The notes beneath the pieces were generated by a model. That model worked only from the letters and a program-made list of their open reading frames with translations. It searched no databases and was not told the origin of the DNA. Below are positions 36,490-45,246 of a DNA stretch of 64,000 nucleotides, piece by piece. The translations under genes and the position numbers were made by a program. Each line of letters begins with the position of its first letter. Within the stretch, counting starts at the first letter, position 1. Origin of the DNA: Galbitalea soli (GTDB taxonomy: Bacteria > Actinomycetota > Actinomycetes > Actinomycetales > Microbacteriaceae); contig NZ_JAAGWZ010000003.1 in NCBI RefSeq assembly GCF_010686725.1, forward strand, positions 1 through 64,000, read 5' to 3'.

Positions 36490-38142
36490 TCAGCGCCGCC
36501 GAAGCCTGAGGAAAACCGGCCGCACGAGGTCTCGCAACTCGTCGACCCGCAGAATTCCGAGCGCGACGACGTAGATGAAGGCCATGGATGCTCCGCTCAC
36601 CACGAGCGTGACGATCGCGCCGCCCACACTCGCCGTGCCGTATCCGCCCGTGTACGCGCCCATCGCGAGGCAGGTGCCGGCGCCGACGACCGCGGTCGGG
36701 ACCATGCCGAGCAGGTACTGGAGGTGTTGACGCGCGATGCGGCCGGCGCCGATCATCCCGAGGCGGCGCCTGACTAGGACCGCGGCCAGGATCATCTGCA
36801 GAACACCCGCGACGCTTGTGACGAGCGCGATACCGAACGCGATCCGGTCGCTCGGCAGGGTGCTCACGAGCAGCGCCCCCGCGACGAACAGCACCGCCTG
36901 GAAGACCTGCACGACGAACGGCGTGCGGGTGTCTTCGAGTGCGTAGAACACGCGCTGCAACAGGAACAGGGCGCTGAACGGCACGAGTCCCAGCAGGAAG
37001 GCGATGAGCACGGCTCCCATCGCCCGCACGTCGGCCTCGGTGTGGGCGAACACCGCCGCGAAGGGGTAGGCGAGCACGATGAGCCCGACGGAGGCGAACA
37101 CCATGATGAGCCCGATCGTGCGCAGCGAGGCCGAGAGGTCGTCGCGCACGGCGGCGAGGTCTCCGCGGTGGGCGTGGCCGCTCATCCGGGTGAAGTAGGC
37201 GGTGGCGATCGACACGGCGACGATGGAGTGCGGCAGCATGAAGATCAGCCAGGAGTAGCGCAGCACGCTCGTGGATGCGCCCGTGCTGCCCGCCAGGGTA
37301 GCGACGTTGGTCTGGACGATGCCCGCGAGCTGCGTGACGAGAACCATCGCGAAGGTCCAGCCCGCCGCCTTGCCGACCGAGCCGAGCCCCACCCCGCGCC
37401 AGGTGAACTCGGGACGGTAGCGGAGGCCGGTGTGCCGCCAGAACAGCGCGAGGGTGGCGGCCTGGGCGGCCACTCCGAGCGTGGCGGTCCCCGCGAGGGT
37501 CGCGACCATGGCCGGCGTCCAGGACGCGACCGGGCCGAGTCCCCGCGAGCCGAAGGCGATCGAGAAGGCCAGGATTCCGGCGATCGCGACCACGTTGTTG
37601 ACGACCGGCGCCCACGTGAACGCACCGAATCGCCCGCGCGCGTTCAGCACCTCGCCCAGCAGGCTGTAGAGGGCGTAGAAGAGCACCTGCGGAAGACACC
37701 AGAACGCGAACGCGGTCGCGAGGTCGAGATCCGCCTGCGAGTATCCTCTGATTCCGCTCGCCGACTGCTGGGCGTAGAGGTTCACGAGCAGTGGAGCGCA
37801 CGCGGTGGCGATCGCCGCGATGAGGATGAACACCACTCCCCCGAGCGTGACGATCCGGTTGACGAACCGCTCGCCGCCGTCGTCGTGACTGCCCGCCCGC
37901 ACGATCTGCGGCACGATCACGGCGCTGAGCAGCCCGCCCGCGACGATCGCGTAGATGTTGTTGGGCAACTGGTTGGCGAGCGAGAAGGTGTTGGAGCCCG
38001 CCGTGGAGACGCCGATGGCACGCGCCAGAGCGAGCAGACTCACGAATCCGAGGATGCGCGACACGAGTGTGCCCGCCGCGAGCAGGGCGCTCGCCCGACC
38101 GACCCCGCCCGTGGGCGCCGCGGTCGTGGGGCCGCTAGCCAT
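36490..38142 (-). CDS. murJ: Lipid II flippase MurJ (MviN), integral membrane part
   Basis: About 550 residues with roughly 14 transmembrane helices of the MOP superfamily: SALLAAGTLVSRILGFVSLL, ANQLPNNIYAIVAGGLLSAV and the conserved Arg/Asp residues in the central cavity helices. It moves lipid II across the membrane. Unlike the mycobacterial form, it has no C-terminal pseudokinase domain; it ends at LRRR. ATG 38142 is chosen (GGGGG about six bases upstream); it overlaps the DUF6049 stop by eight bases, so the two are coupled. Confidence 0.93.
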   Translation of the reverse strand: MASGPTTAAPTGGVGRASALLAAGTLVSRILGFVSLLALARAIGVSTAGSNTFSLANQLPNNIYAIVAGGLLSAVIVPQIVRAGSHDDGGERFVNRIVTLGGVVFILIAAIATACAPLLVNLYAQQSASGIRGYSQADLDLATAFAFWCLPQVLFYALYSLLGEVLNARGRFGAFTWAPVVNNVVAIAGILAFSIAFGSRGLGPVASWTPAMVATLAGTATLGVAAQAATLALFWRHTGLRYRPEFTWRGVGLGSVGKAAGWTFAMVLVTQLAGIVQTNVATLAGSTGASTSVLRYSWLIFMLPHSIVAVSIATAYFTRMSGHAHRGDLAAVRDDLSASLRTIGLIMVFASVGLIVLAYPFAAVFAHTEADVRAMGAVLIAFLLGLVPFSALFLLQRVFYALEDTRTPFVVQVFQAVLFVAGALLVSTLPSDRIAFGIALVTSVAGVLQMILAAVLVRRRLGMIGAGRIARQHLQYLLGMVPTAVVGAGTCLAMGAYTGGYGTASVGGAIVTLVVSGASMAFIYVVALGILRVDELRDLVRPVFLRLRRR

Positions 38143-40333
38143 CGCTCGCCCCCGGGGAGCGGCCGGCACGGGCATCCGCGTCGGTGTCGTCGGGATCGTC
38201 GGTATCGGTGTCGGATTCGTCGGTGTCGTCGCCGCGCCGACGACGCTTGCGGATGTTGCGCACGACCCCCACGGCGAAGATCGCGATGATCAGCGCGCCG
38301 AAGACGAGCGTGCCCGCGGTCTCCCACCCGGCTTGCACATTGATGTCGATGCCGCGCCGGTCGCCGACGCGATCGCCGGAGGGGGCGACCAGCGCGATGA
38401 CGATCCGCACCCGGCCGTTGGAGAGCGATTGAACCGGCACCTGCACGCGCCGCTGCGAGTTCGCGTCGACGGTCACCAGTACGCGCCGGTACTTGGGGTC
38501 GATGGTGAGCGAGGTGCTCTGCGAGCGCACCGTCACATAGACGGTGATCGGCTGGGCGTAGCCGTTGGAGACGATCACGGGCACGGAGCCCTGGCTGCTC
38601 GGGATGGTGATGGTGCTCGACTTCGCGACCTGCACCGAGGCGAGAATCTTCTCCGACTCGGCCACGAACGCCCGACTCGCGGTCTCCCAGCCGGCCGAAT
38701 CCGCTGTCCACGCGTTCGACAGCAGCGTGAGCAACTCGATGCGGTGGCCCGAGGTGAGCGTCTGCGGGCTGTCGGCGATCGCGCGCGAGAAGCGCACGAT
38801 GGGGGGCTGGGTGGCGAGGAGTTGCCGCACGAGGTCGACCCGCGCATCCTTCTCGCTCATGCTCGTGAGGGTCGCACTCGTGCGCGGCCCCTGCACCTGG
38901 GCCGCGAGGCTGCCCTGGGCCACCCAGGCACGCGAGTAGATCGAGGTGACCGCGCGGTCGAGCTGAATGCCGTCATCGACCCAGTTGCGGCCGAGCGTCA
39001 GCAGAAGGGATGCCCGCCCGCCGCCCGAGCCGGTGAGACTCGCCTGCGCGAGAGAGGCCGTGAGCCCGGCCACCGCCGACTGCCACTGCGAGAGCGAGGT
39101 CGCCGCCGTCGCCGCCCGCAGCTGCGCGGATGCTGACCGGTCGGACACGATGCCCGTGGTCGCCCCGATCGCGAAGCCGGGCACGGTGGAGTCGGCGCGC
39201 TTCAGGTTGTCGCTCGCGAGGATCAGCGAGGAGTAGCCCGAGGCGCGCAGTGGGGCGAGGTCGCTGCGGGAGACCGAGTCATCGGCGGGCCAGGAGAGCG
39301 TGGGGAGTGTGTAGTTCCACGCGGTGAGGTCGGCGGAGGTCGGGAGGGTGGGATCCGCCTGCGGATTCGAGTTGTCGGTGGCGCTCGGATCCGGCACGGT
39401 CGGCGCGAGGGTTCCCGTCTCGGACGGCACGATCGTTCCCGTGTCGGTCGGCGTCGGCGACGGCGTGGGCGGGGTGGCGAACTGCTTGGGATCGATGGCG
39501 TAGTCGAGCGGTTGCACGGCGGGCACCCGCTCCGCGCCGGCCTGCAGCGCCACGGTGAGGTCGGCGTCGCCCCACGAGAGCGGGAAGGTCTCGTTCGGGG
39601 CCGCCTCCAGGCGCGCGAGCCAGGTGCGCGCCGTGAGCGGGGCAGATCGACCGAGCACGCGGATGGAGGCGATGACGCGGGGATCGATGCCGATGGCGAC
39701 GGGCGTGCCGAGCAGGTCATCCAGCTCACGGGTGAGCACGCCACCCGGTGCGGTGTACGTGGCCAGCGTCGCGGAGTCGATGAAGCCCGTGGTGGCGGCG
39801 GGGGCCGAGAGCGGCGCCGCGATCGCGACGGAGACGGGCGAGGTCGAACCGGTCTGCCAGACGACGGCGGTGCGCGCGGTGCCGAGCGTCTCCACGCCAC
39901 TCGTGACGGCCACCGCGACGGCATACACGCCGGGCGCGCCGAACCCGAGAGACGCGGCGGGCACCGTGAGCCGGAACTGCTGATCCTGACCGGCGGGAAT
40001 GGCCTGGCTGGTGGTCTGGAACACCTGCCGGTCGGCGGTGCTGCTTCCCTTCGCGTCGCTCAGCCAGGCATCGAGGGCGGTGCGGGAGCCGAGCGGGGTG
40101 CGATTCACCGAAACGGTGGCCGTGCCGGCGGGGAGGCCACCCCCCGCCGCATCCCCGATCGTGAGCGTCAGTTCGAGCGGCGAGTTCGCCGTGAGCGACC
40201 CCTGATCGGTCGGAACCACCGACAGGATCGCTGCACCGCTCGATGTCGTGGCGGCGACGGCCGGTGTCACGGCCCCCGCAGACGCGAGTCCGAGAATGAG
40301 CGCGGATGTCGCCAGAACGGCCTTCAGATTCAC
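38135..40333 (-). CDS. DUF6049 exported, membrane-anchored envelope protein
   Basis: 732 residues from GTG 40333. A signal peptide (VNLKAVLATSALILGLASAG, then AVTPAVAA) opens the protein. Beta-rich segments (residues ~30-140), a middle region with a Pro/Thr/Ser-rich insert ([20 protein letters not shown]), a second beta domain near the C terminus (PVIVSNGYAQPITVYVTVRS) and a single C-terminal helix follow, then a basic/acidic tail (RKRRRRGDDTDESDTDTDD). This is the actinobacterial family found beside murJ and cca. Function unknown; placement suggests a partner of MurJ in envelope building. In-frame sequence upstream to 40729 overlaps cca and is rejected. Confidence 0.88.
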   Translation of the reverse strand: MNLKAVLATSALILGLASAGAVTPAVAATTSSGAAILSVVPTDQGSLTANSPLELTLTIGDAAGGGLPAGTATVSVNRTPLGSRTALDAWLSDAKGSSTADRQVFQTTSQAIPAGQDQQFRLTVPAASLGFGAPGVYAVAVAVTSGVETLGTARTAVVWQTGSTSPVSVAIAAPLSAPAATTGFIDSATLATYTAPGGVLTRELDDLLGTPVAIGIDPRVIASIRVLGRSAPLTARTWLARLEAAPNETFPLSWGDADLTVALQAGAERVPAVQPLDYAIDPKQFATPPTPSPTPTDTGTIVPSETGTLAPTVPDPSATDNSNPQADPTLPTSADLTAWNYTLPTLSWPADDSVSRSDLAPLRASGYSSLILASDNLKRADSTVPGFAIGATTGIVSDRSASAQLRAATAATSLSQWQSAVAGLTASLAQASLTGSGGGRASLLLTLGRNWVDDGIQLDRAVTSIYSRAWVAQGSLAAQVQGPRTSATLTSMSEKDARVDLVRQLLATQPPIVRFSRAIADSPQTLTSGHRIELLTLLSNAWTADSAGWETASRAFVAESEKILASVQVAKSSTITIPSSQGSVPVIVSNGYAQPITVYVTVRSQSTSLTIDPKYRRVLVTVDANSQRRVQVPVQSLSNGRVRIVIALVAPSGDRVGDRRGIDINVQAGWETAGTLVFGALIIAIFAVGVVRNIRKRRRRGDDTDESDTDTDDPDDTDADARAGRSPGASDG

Positions 40334-40436
40334 CGGCTGACCCCGCAGAATTCCTCGGCCAGCATGCGATGAGTCTATTGTCTCGGCGCTGGGCGACCGG
40401 TCAGCGCCGCCCGGCCCTGTGGCAAGCTTGTCAACT

Positions 40437-41858
40437 ATGAACAGCGTCGCGTCGGCCATCCAGCGGCTCGACGCACTGGCCGATTCCGCGCCCGTCGCGC
40501 GCCTCGCCCAGGCCTTCGCCGCGGCCGGCCGGGAGCTCGCGCTCGTGGGCGGCCCGGTGCGCGACGCGTTCCTCGGCCGCGACCTCACCGACCTGGATTT
40601 CACGACGGATGCCCGACCCGACGAGATCCTGCGCATCGTGAAGCCCATCAGCGAGACCCAGTGGGACATCGGCCGTGAGTTCGGCACGATCGGCGCCATC
40701 ATCGCCGGCGAGACGGTCGAGATCACCACCTACCGCGCCGACTCCTACGACCCCGACTCCCGCAAGCCCACCGTCGAGTTCGGCGACACTCTCGAGGGCG
40801 ACCTCGCCCGGCGCGACTTCTCCGTCAACGCGATGGCGCTTCGCCTCCCGGGGCGGGTGCTCGTCGACCCCTCCGGCGGCATGGATGATCTGCTCGCCGC
40901 CCGGCTCCGCACCCCCGGCCCACCCGAGGTCTCCTTCGGCGACGACCCGTTGCGGATGCTGCGGGCAGCCCGGTTCACGAGCCAACTGGGGTTCACCGCT
41001 GCGCCCGAAACCGTTGCCGCCATGGCGGAACTCGCGCCGCGCATCGAGATCGTCAGTGTCGAGCGCGTGGCGGCCGAGCTGACGAAGCTGCTGATGAGTG
41101 CGGCGCCGCGGGCGGGCATCCAACTTCTCGTCGACACCGGTCTCGCGGAGCTCGTGCTGCCGGAGGTGCCGGCCCTGCGGCTCGAGATCGACGAGCACGC
41201 CCACCACAAGGACGTCTACGAGCACAGCCTCACTGTGCTCGAGCAGGCGATCGGCTACGAGCGCTCGCGCGGGCACGAGCCCGACCTCGTCTTGCGCATC
41301 GCGGCTCTGCTGCACGACATCGGCAAGCCGTCCACCAAGCGCGTGGAGGCGGGCGGTGCGGTCAGCTTCCACCACCACGACGTCGTCGGGGCGAAGCTCG
41401 CGGCGAAGCGGCTGCGCGCCCTGCACTTCGACAAGGAGACGATCACGGCGGTGGCCCGGCTGATCGAACTGCATCTGCGGTTCTTCGGCTACACCGAGGG
41501 CGCGTGGACGGACTCCGCGGTTCGACGGTACGTGCGCGACGCCGGCCCGCTCCTCGAGCGGTTGCACATCCTCACCAGGGCCGATGTGACCACCCGCAAT
41601 CGCCGAAAGGCCGATCGGCTCGGGTTCGCCTACGACGACCTCGAAGAGCGAATCGCGGCGATCGCCGAGGCCGAGGGCGTCGCAGCCGTGCGCCCCGACC
41701 TCGACGGCGAACGGATAATGGAGATTCTCGGTATCCGTCCCGGTCGCGAGGTGGGAGAGGCCTACCGCTTCCTGCTCGAGATGCGTCTCGACGAAGGCCC
41801 CCTCGGCGAGGTCGAGGCCGAGCGCCGTCTTCGCGCGTGGTGGGCCGCACGCGCCTGA
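40437..41858 (+). CDS. cca: CCA tRNA nucleotidyltransferase
   Basis: 473 residues from ATG 40437. The nucleotidyltransferase head has LVGGPVRDAFLGRDLTDLDF with the GG...D.D metal motif, RRDFSVNAMAL and RMLRAARFTSQLGF. A C-terminal HD domain (HHKDVYEHSL, LLHDIGKPSTKR) adds phosphohydrolase activity. It builds or repairs the tRNA 3' CCA, essential here because none of the three tRNA genes in this window encodes CCA. Divergent from the DUF6049-murJ pair across a ~100-bp spacer. Confidence 0.95.
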   Translation: MNSVASAIQRLDALADSAPVARLAQAFAAAGRELALVGGPVRDAFLGRDLTDLDFTTDARPDEILRIVKPISETQWDIGREFGTIGAIIAGETVEITTYRADSYDPDSRKPTVEFGDTLEGDLARRDFSVNAMALRLPGRVLVDPSGGMDDLLAARLRTPGPPEVSFGDDPLRMLRAARFTSQLGFTAAPETVAAMAELAPRIEIVSVERVAAELTKLLMSAAPRAGIQLLVDTGLAELVLPEVPALRLEIDEHAHHKDVYEHSLTVLEQAIGYERSRGHEPDLVLRIAALLHDIGKPSTKRVEAGGAVSFHHHDVVGAKLAAKRLRALHFDKETITAVARLIELHLRFFGYTEGAWTDSAVRRYVRDAGPLLERLHILTRADVTTRNRRKADRLGFAYDDLEERIAAIAEAEGVAAVRPDLDGERIMEILGIRPGREVGEAYRFLLEMRLDEGPLGEVEAERRLRAWWAARA

Positions 41859-41922
41859 GCCGCGTGCTCCCCTGACCAGCGTGCTCCCCTCACCCCAGCG
41901 TGCCGCGGGCGCGGGCGACCGG

Positions 41923-42993
41923 CTACGAGTGCTGGGCGATGAACGCGTCGAGCATGGTGCGGGCGATCGGATCGGGGTATTGCACGGGTGGGGACTTCAT
42001 CAAGTAGGCGGATGCGGCCTCGACGGGGCCGCCGAGCCCGGCGGTGAGGGCGATGCCCGCGATCCTGATCGCATCGATCACGACGCCCGCGCTGTTCGGC
42101 GAGTCCCAGACCTCGAGCTTGTATTCCAGGCTCGTCGGAGCATTGCCGAAGCCGTGCCCCTCCAGCCGCACGTACGCGACCTTGCGATCCTGCAGCCAGG
42201 GCACATGATCGCTGGGGCCGATGTGCACGTCCTCCGGAGCGATCGTCGCGTCGATATTGCTCGTCACCGACTGCGTCTTCGAGATCTTCTTCGACTCGAG
42301 CCGCCGACGCTCCAGCATGTTCTTGAAGTCCATGTTGCCGCCCACGTTGAGCTGGTAGGTGCGGTCGAGCACGAGCCCGCGCTCCTCGAACAGCCGCGCG
42401 AGTACACGGTGGGTGATCGTCGCGCCGAGCTGACTCTTGATGTCGTCACCGACGATCGGGATGCCCGCCGCGCGGAACCGCTCGGCCCAGGTCGGGTCGC
42501 TCGCGATGAACACCGGCAGCGCGTTCACGAAAGCGACCCCTGCCTCGATCGCGGCCGCAGCGTAGAAGCGGGCCGCCTCCTCGCTGCCGACGGGCAGATA
42601 GCAGACGAGCACCTGAGCCCCGCTCTCACGGAGTGCCGCCACCACGTCGACCGGGGGTGCCGACGACTCGGTCACGATCTGGCGGTAGTACTCGCCGAGG
42701 CCGTCGAGGGTCGGGCCCCGTTGCACGGTGACGCCGGACGACGGCACCTCGGCGAAGCGGAAGGTCTCGTTCTGCCCCGCCCAGATCGCCTCGGCGAGGT
42801 CGAGTCCCACCTTGTCGGCGTCGACGTCGAACGCGGCGACGAATTCCAGGTCGCGGATGGCGTAGGGACCGAGCTTGGTGTGCATCAGACCGGGGACGAT
42901 CGCGTCATCCTCGACCCCGGCATAGAAGGTGACGCCCTGAACGAGGGAATTGGCGCAGTTCCCGACGCCGGCGATGGCAACCCTGAGGGTCAT
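41923..42993 (-). CDS. ino1: Myo-inositol-3-phosphate synthase
   Basis: 356 residues, the short actinobacterial type. NAD-binding [15 protein letters not shown]; substrate/NAD regions [33 protein letters not shown] and [20 protein letters not shown] with the catalytic lysines. It converts glucose-6-phosphate to inositol-3-phosphate, the precursor of phosphatidylinositol and mycothiol. AAGGAG precedes the ATG. The start region overlaps the divergent rpsF promoter, so the two units share control DNA. Confidence 0.95.
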   Translation of the reverse strand: MTLRVAIAGVGNCANSLVQGVTFYAGVEDDAIVPGLMHTKLGPYAIRDLEFVAAFDVDADKVGLDLAEAIWAGQNETFRFAEVPSSGVTVQRGPTLDGLGEYYRQIVTESSAPPVDVVAALRESGAQVLVCYLPVGSEEAARFYAAAAIEAGVAFVNALPVFIASDPTWAERFRAAGIPIVGDDIKSQLGATITHRVLARLFEERGLVLDRTYQLNVGGNMDFKNMLERRRLESKKISKTQSVTSNIDATIAPEDVHIGPSDHVPWLQDRKVAYVRLEGHGFGNAPTSLEYKLEVWDSPNSAGVVIDAIRIAGIALTAGLGGPVEAASAYLMKSPPVQYPDPIARTMLDAFIAQHS

Positions 42994-43007
42994 GAGGGTG
43001 GAGCTCC

Positions 43008-43037
43008 TTGATAGGCGTGACGAAGTCGGACTATGCT
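43008..43037 (+). promoter_or_regulatory. Promoter of the rpsF-ssb-rpsR-rplI operon
   Basis: -35 TTGATA (43008-43013), 18-bp spacer, -10 TATGCT (43032-43037). Transcription from about 43044 gives a ~90-nt leader. Confidence 0.65.
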
Positions 43038-43089
43038 AGGCAGGTTGTCTCGACCTCGATGGTCGTGTACAACACGTCAATACCCTCCT

Positions 43090-43108
43090 GCTGCAGATCG
43101 TCTGCAGC
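43090..43108 (+). promoter_or_regulatory. Leader hairpin before rpsF
   Basis: GCTGCAG-ATCGT-CTGCAGC forms a perfect 7-bp stem, followed by CG and then the AAGGAGG Shine-Dalgarno 13 bases on. Its position suits autogenous control by S6:S18, but the consensus S6:S18 fold was not confirmed. Confidence 0.45.
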
Positions 43109-43134
43109 CGTTCTAGTCCAAAGGAGGTGGGTTT

Positions 43135-43545
43135 GTGACGCATCAGTACGAACTAATGGTGATCCTCGATCCAGAGATCGATGAGCGCACCGTGGCTCCC
43201 AGCCTAGACAAGTTCCTCAATGTGATCCGCAACGATGGGGGAACCATCGACAATGTGGACATCTGGGGTCGTCGTCGCCTGGCTTACGAGATCAACAAGA
43301 AGACCGAGGGCATCTACGCCGTCGTGCAGCTGACCGCGAACGCGTCAGCGACGGTCGAGCTCGACCGCCAGCTGAAGCTCTCCGAGGCCGTCATGCGCAC
43401 CAAGGTGCTGCGTGCCGAGGAGGCGATCGCTCAGGTCGCCGAGGCCACGAAGGCTGCCGAGGAGAAGGCCGCTCGCAAGGCTGCCGCTCCCGCCAAGCCG
43501 TCCGCCGCCGCGCCCGCCGAGGCGGCCGACAAGGCTGCCGAGTAG
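43135..43545 (+). CDS. rpsF: 30S ribosomal protein S6
   Basis: 136 residues, GTG start behind a strong AAGGAGG at 43121-43127. The S6 core occupies about 1-97 ([55 protein letters not shown]). The remaining ~40 residues are an Ala/Lys/Glu-rich tail ([20 protein letters not shown]), longer than the E. coli protein. It pairs with S18 on the platform of the 30S subunit. First gene of the rpsF-ssb-rpsR-rplI operon. Confidence 0.97.
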   Translation: MTHQYELMVILDPEIDERTVAPSLDKFLNVIRNDGGTIDNVDIWGRRRLAYEINKKTEGIYAVVQLTANASATVELDRQLKLSEAVMRTKVLRAEEAIAQVAEATKAAEEKAARKAAAPAKPSAAAPAEAADKAAE

Positions 43546-43548
43546 TCC

Positions 43549-44061
43549 ATGGCAGGCGAAACCGTCATCACAGTGGTGGGCAACCTCACCAGCGACCCCG
43601 AGCTGCGGTACACGCAGAACGGGCTGGCTGTGGCCAACTTCACCATTGCTTCGACGCCTCGTTCATTCGATCGCGCGAGCAACGACTGGAAAGACGGCGA
43701 GGCGCTGTTCCTCCGCGCGAGCGTCTGGCGCGAGTTCGCCGAGCACGTGGCCGGCTCCCTCACCAAGGGATCCCGCGTCATCGTGACCGGGCGGCTCAAG
43801 CAGCGCTCGTACGAGACCAAGGAAGGCGAAAAGCGCACGAGCATCGAGCTCGAGGTCGACGAGATCGGCCCCAGCCTGCGCTACGCGACCGCCCAGGTCA
43901 CCCGCACCTCTTCGTCCCGCGAGGGAGGTGGCTTCAGCGGTGGTAACAGCCGTGGCCCCGCCCAGGTAGCCGACGAGCCGTGGGCCGCAAGCGCACCGGA
44001 TGCCTCCGGTGGCGACGTGTGGAACACGCCGGGCAACTACAACGACGAAACCCCGTTCTAA
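43549..44061 (+). CDS. ssb: Single-stranded DNA-binding protein
   Basis: 170 residues. The OB fold spans about 1-112 ([59 protein letters not shown]). A Gly/Ser/Asn linker follows, and the acidic tip NYNDETPF replaces the usual DDDIPF and recruits replication partners. It coats ssDNA at forks as a tetramer. Starts three bases after rpsF. Confidence 0.97.
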   Translation: MAGETVITVVGNLTSDPELRYTQNGLAVANFTIASTPRSFDRASNDWKDGEALFLRASVWREFAEHVAGSLTKGSRVIVTGRLKQRSYETKEGEKRTSIELEVDEIGPSLRYATAQVTRTSSSREGGGFSGGNSRGPAQVADEPWAASAPDASGGDVWNTPGNYNDETPF

Positions 44062-44082
44062 ACACTTAAGGAAACCAAGACC

Positions 44083-44346
44083 ATGGCAGGAAAGAGCAGC
44101 GGCGACCGCCGCAAGCCCCTCCGCAACGCCAAGGGCGGCAAGAACGCCGCTCCCGCAAAGGCGATCCGCGTCGGCGTGATCGACTACAAGGACGTTGCAA
44201 CCCTTCGCAAGTTCATCTCGGAGCGTGGAAAGATCCGCGCCCGTCGCATCACCGGTGTCTCCGTCCAGGAACAGCGCCTCATCGCCCGTGCCGTCAAGAA
44301 CGCGCGCGAGATGGCACTGCTCCCCTACGCCGGCTCAGGCCGTTAG
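44083..44346 (+). CDS. rpsR: 30S ribosomal protein S18 (zinc-free type)
   Basis: 87 residues, ATG with a purine-rich AAGGAAACCAAGACC upstream. Core motif [20 protein letters not shown] and [20 protein letters not shown]. It lacks the N-terminal CxxC-type cysteines seen in zinc-binding S18 forms: the protein has no cysteine at all. Binds S6 on the 30S platform. Confidence 0.97.
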   Translation: MAGKSSGDRRKPLRNAKGGKNAAPAKAIRVGVIDYKDVATLRKFISERGKIRARRITGVSVQEQRLIARAVKNAREMALLPYAGSGR

Positions 44347-44357
44347 GAGCCACTGAT

Positions 44358-44810
44358 ATGTCCAAGCTCATCCTCACGCACGAGGTCACCGGACTCGGTG
44401 CCCCCGGCGATGTCGTCGACGTCAAGAACGGTTACGCGCGCAACTTCCTCATCCCGCAGGGCTTCGCCGTGACCTGGACCCGCGGAGGCGAGAAGCAGAT
44501 CGAGTCGATCAAGGCGGCCCGCGCCGCGCGCGAGCACGCCACCCTCGAGGAGGCCCAGGACCTGAAGGCCCGCCTCCAGGCCACCACGGTCAAGCTCGCC
44601 GTCAAGGCGGGTCAGGGCGGTCGGCTGTTCGGCTCGGTCAAGACCTCCGATGTTGCGGCCGCTGTCGCTGCCGCCGGTCTCGGCGAGGTCGACAAGCGAA
44701 AGATCGAGATCACGACGCCCATCAAGGCGGTCGGCGAGCACGAGGCCACGATTCGTCTTCGTGACGACATCGTCGCCACGATCGCGCTGCAGGTCGTCGC
44801 CGCGAAGTAG
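44358..44810 (+). CDS. rplI: 50S ribosomal protein L9
   Basis: 150 residues. N-terminal domain [36 protein letters not shown], a long connecting helix (about 40-75) and a C-terminal RNA-binding domain ([17 protein letters not shown], then [17 protein letters not shown]). Standard length. Last gene of the operon, followed by a strong terminator. Confidence 0.97.
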   Translation: MSKLILTHEVTGLGAPGDVVDVKNGYARNFLIPQGFAVTWTRGGEKQIESIKAARAAREHATLEEAQDLKARLQATTVKLAVKAGQGGRLFGSVKTSDVAAAVAAAGLGEVDKRKIEITTPIKAVGEHEATIRLRDDIVATIALQVVAAK

Positions 44811-44824
44811 TCGCGCACCACAGG

Positions 44825-44861
44825 AAGGTGGCCGGGAGCGGATGCTCCCGGCCACCTTTTT
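44825..44861 (+). terminator. Rho-independent terminator of the rpsF-rplI operon
   Basis: AGGTGGCCGGGAGC (44826-44839), loop GGAT, GCTCCCGGCCACCT (44844-44857) and a T run to 44861. Perfect 14-bp stem. Confidence 0.92.
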
Positions 44862-44962
44862 CGTGCGCCCGGAACGCTCCCCAGCGCTTGCGCTGACCCG
44901 AGTTTTGTGCACAGGTGCTGTGCAAATCGTCAACCCTCAAGCAGCGGTCTAAGCCTGTTTCT

Positions 44963-44979
44963 ACACACACGATGTGTAA
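44963..44979. promoter_or_regulatory. Inverted repeat TACACA-N5-TGTGTA
   Basis: Six-base arms with a five-base spacer upstream of dnaB, followed by AAAGATAAAAAG. It has the size of a dimeric repressor operator, but no regulator can be assigned. Confidence 0.45.
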
Positions 44980-45024
44980 AGATAAAAAGCAGGTCAAGCG
45001 GTTTATTCATCGAAATATCGCCGG

Positions 45025-45102
45025 GTTTCCCACAGTTGTTTCCACAGCTTGCCCACACTGTTCCCGGCGTTTCTCAACAGTTCTCCACAGTGCTGTACAC
45101 AG
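45025..45102 (+). repeat. Phased array of seven DnaA-box-like units upstream of dnaB
   Basis: Consecutive units of 10-12 bp: GTTTCCCACAG, TTGTTTCCACAG, CTTGCCCACAC, TGTTCCCGGCG, TTTCTCAACAG, TTCTCCACAG, TGCTGTACACAG. Five contain a one- or two-mismatch version of TT(A/G)TCCACA. Average spacing is about 11 bp, one helical turn, so the motifs would all face the same side of the DNA. Confidence 0.7.
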
Positions 45103-45246
45103 GGCTATTTGTGTGCGCCGATCCCGGTTCCTAGTCTGGGCGACGGCCATCGATTCACGGTGGCGCTGGTGTCGCGGGCGGGGCCGGAGTGTCGGTCGTC
45201 GCGGGTACCTTCCGTTGCGTACGGTCAGCTATGAGAAGGGGATCAG

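Larger units (their letters stand above)
44811..45246. other. 436-bp spacer between rplI and dnaB
   Basis: No gene is visible. In order it holds the rplI terminator, a TTGTGCACAG/GTGCTGTGCA pair around 44903-44924, an inverted repeat at 44963-44979, an AT-richer stretch (about 44975-45020), the seven-unit DnaA-box-like array, and about 140 bp of ordinary GC-rich DNA with TACGGT near 45220 as a possible -10 for dnaB. Confidence 0.7.

Noticed and set aside
40334-40729. Extension of the DUF6049 gene upstream of its signal peptide
   Set aside because: It overlaps the start of cca on the opposite strand and would bury the signal peptide 132 residues inside the protein.
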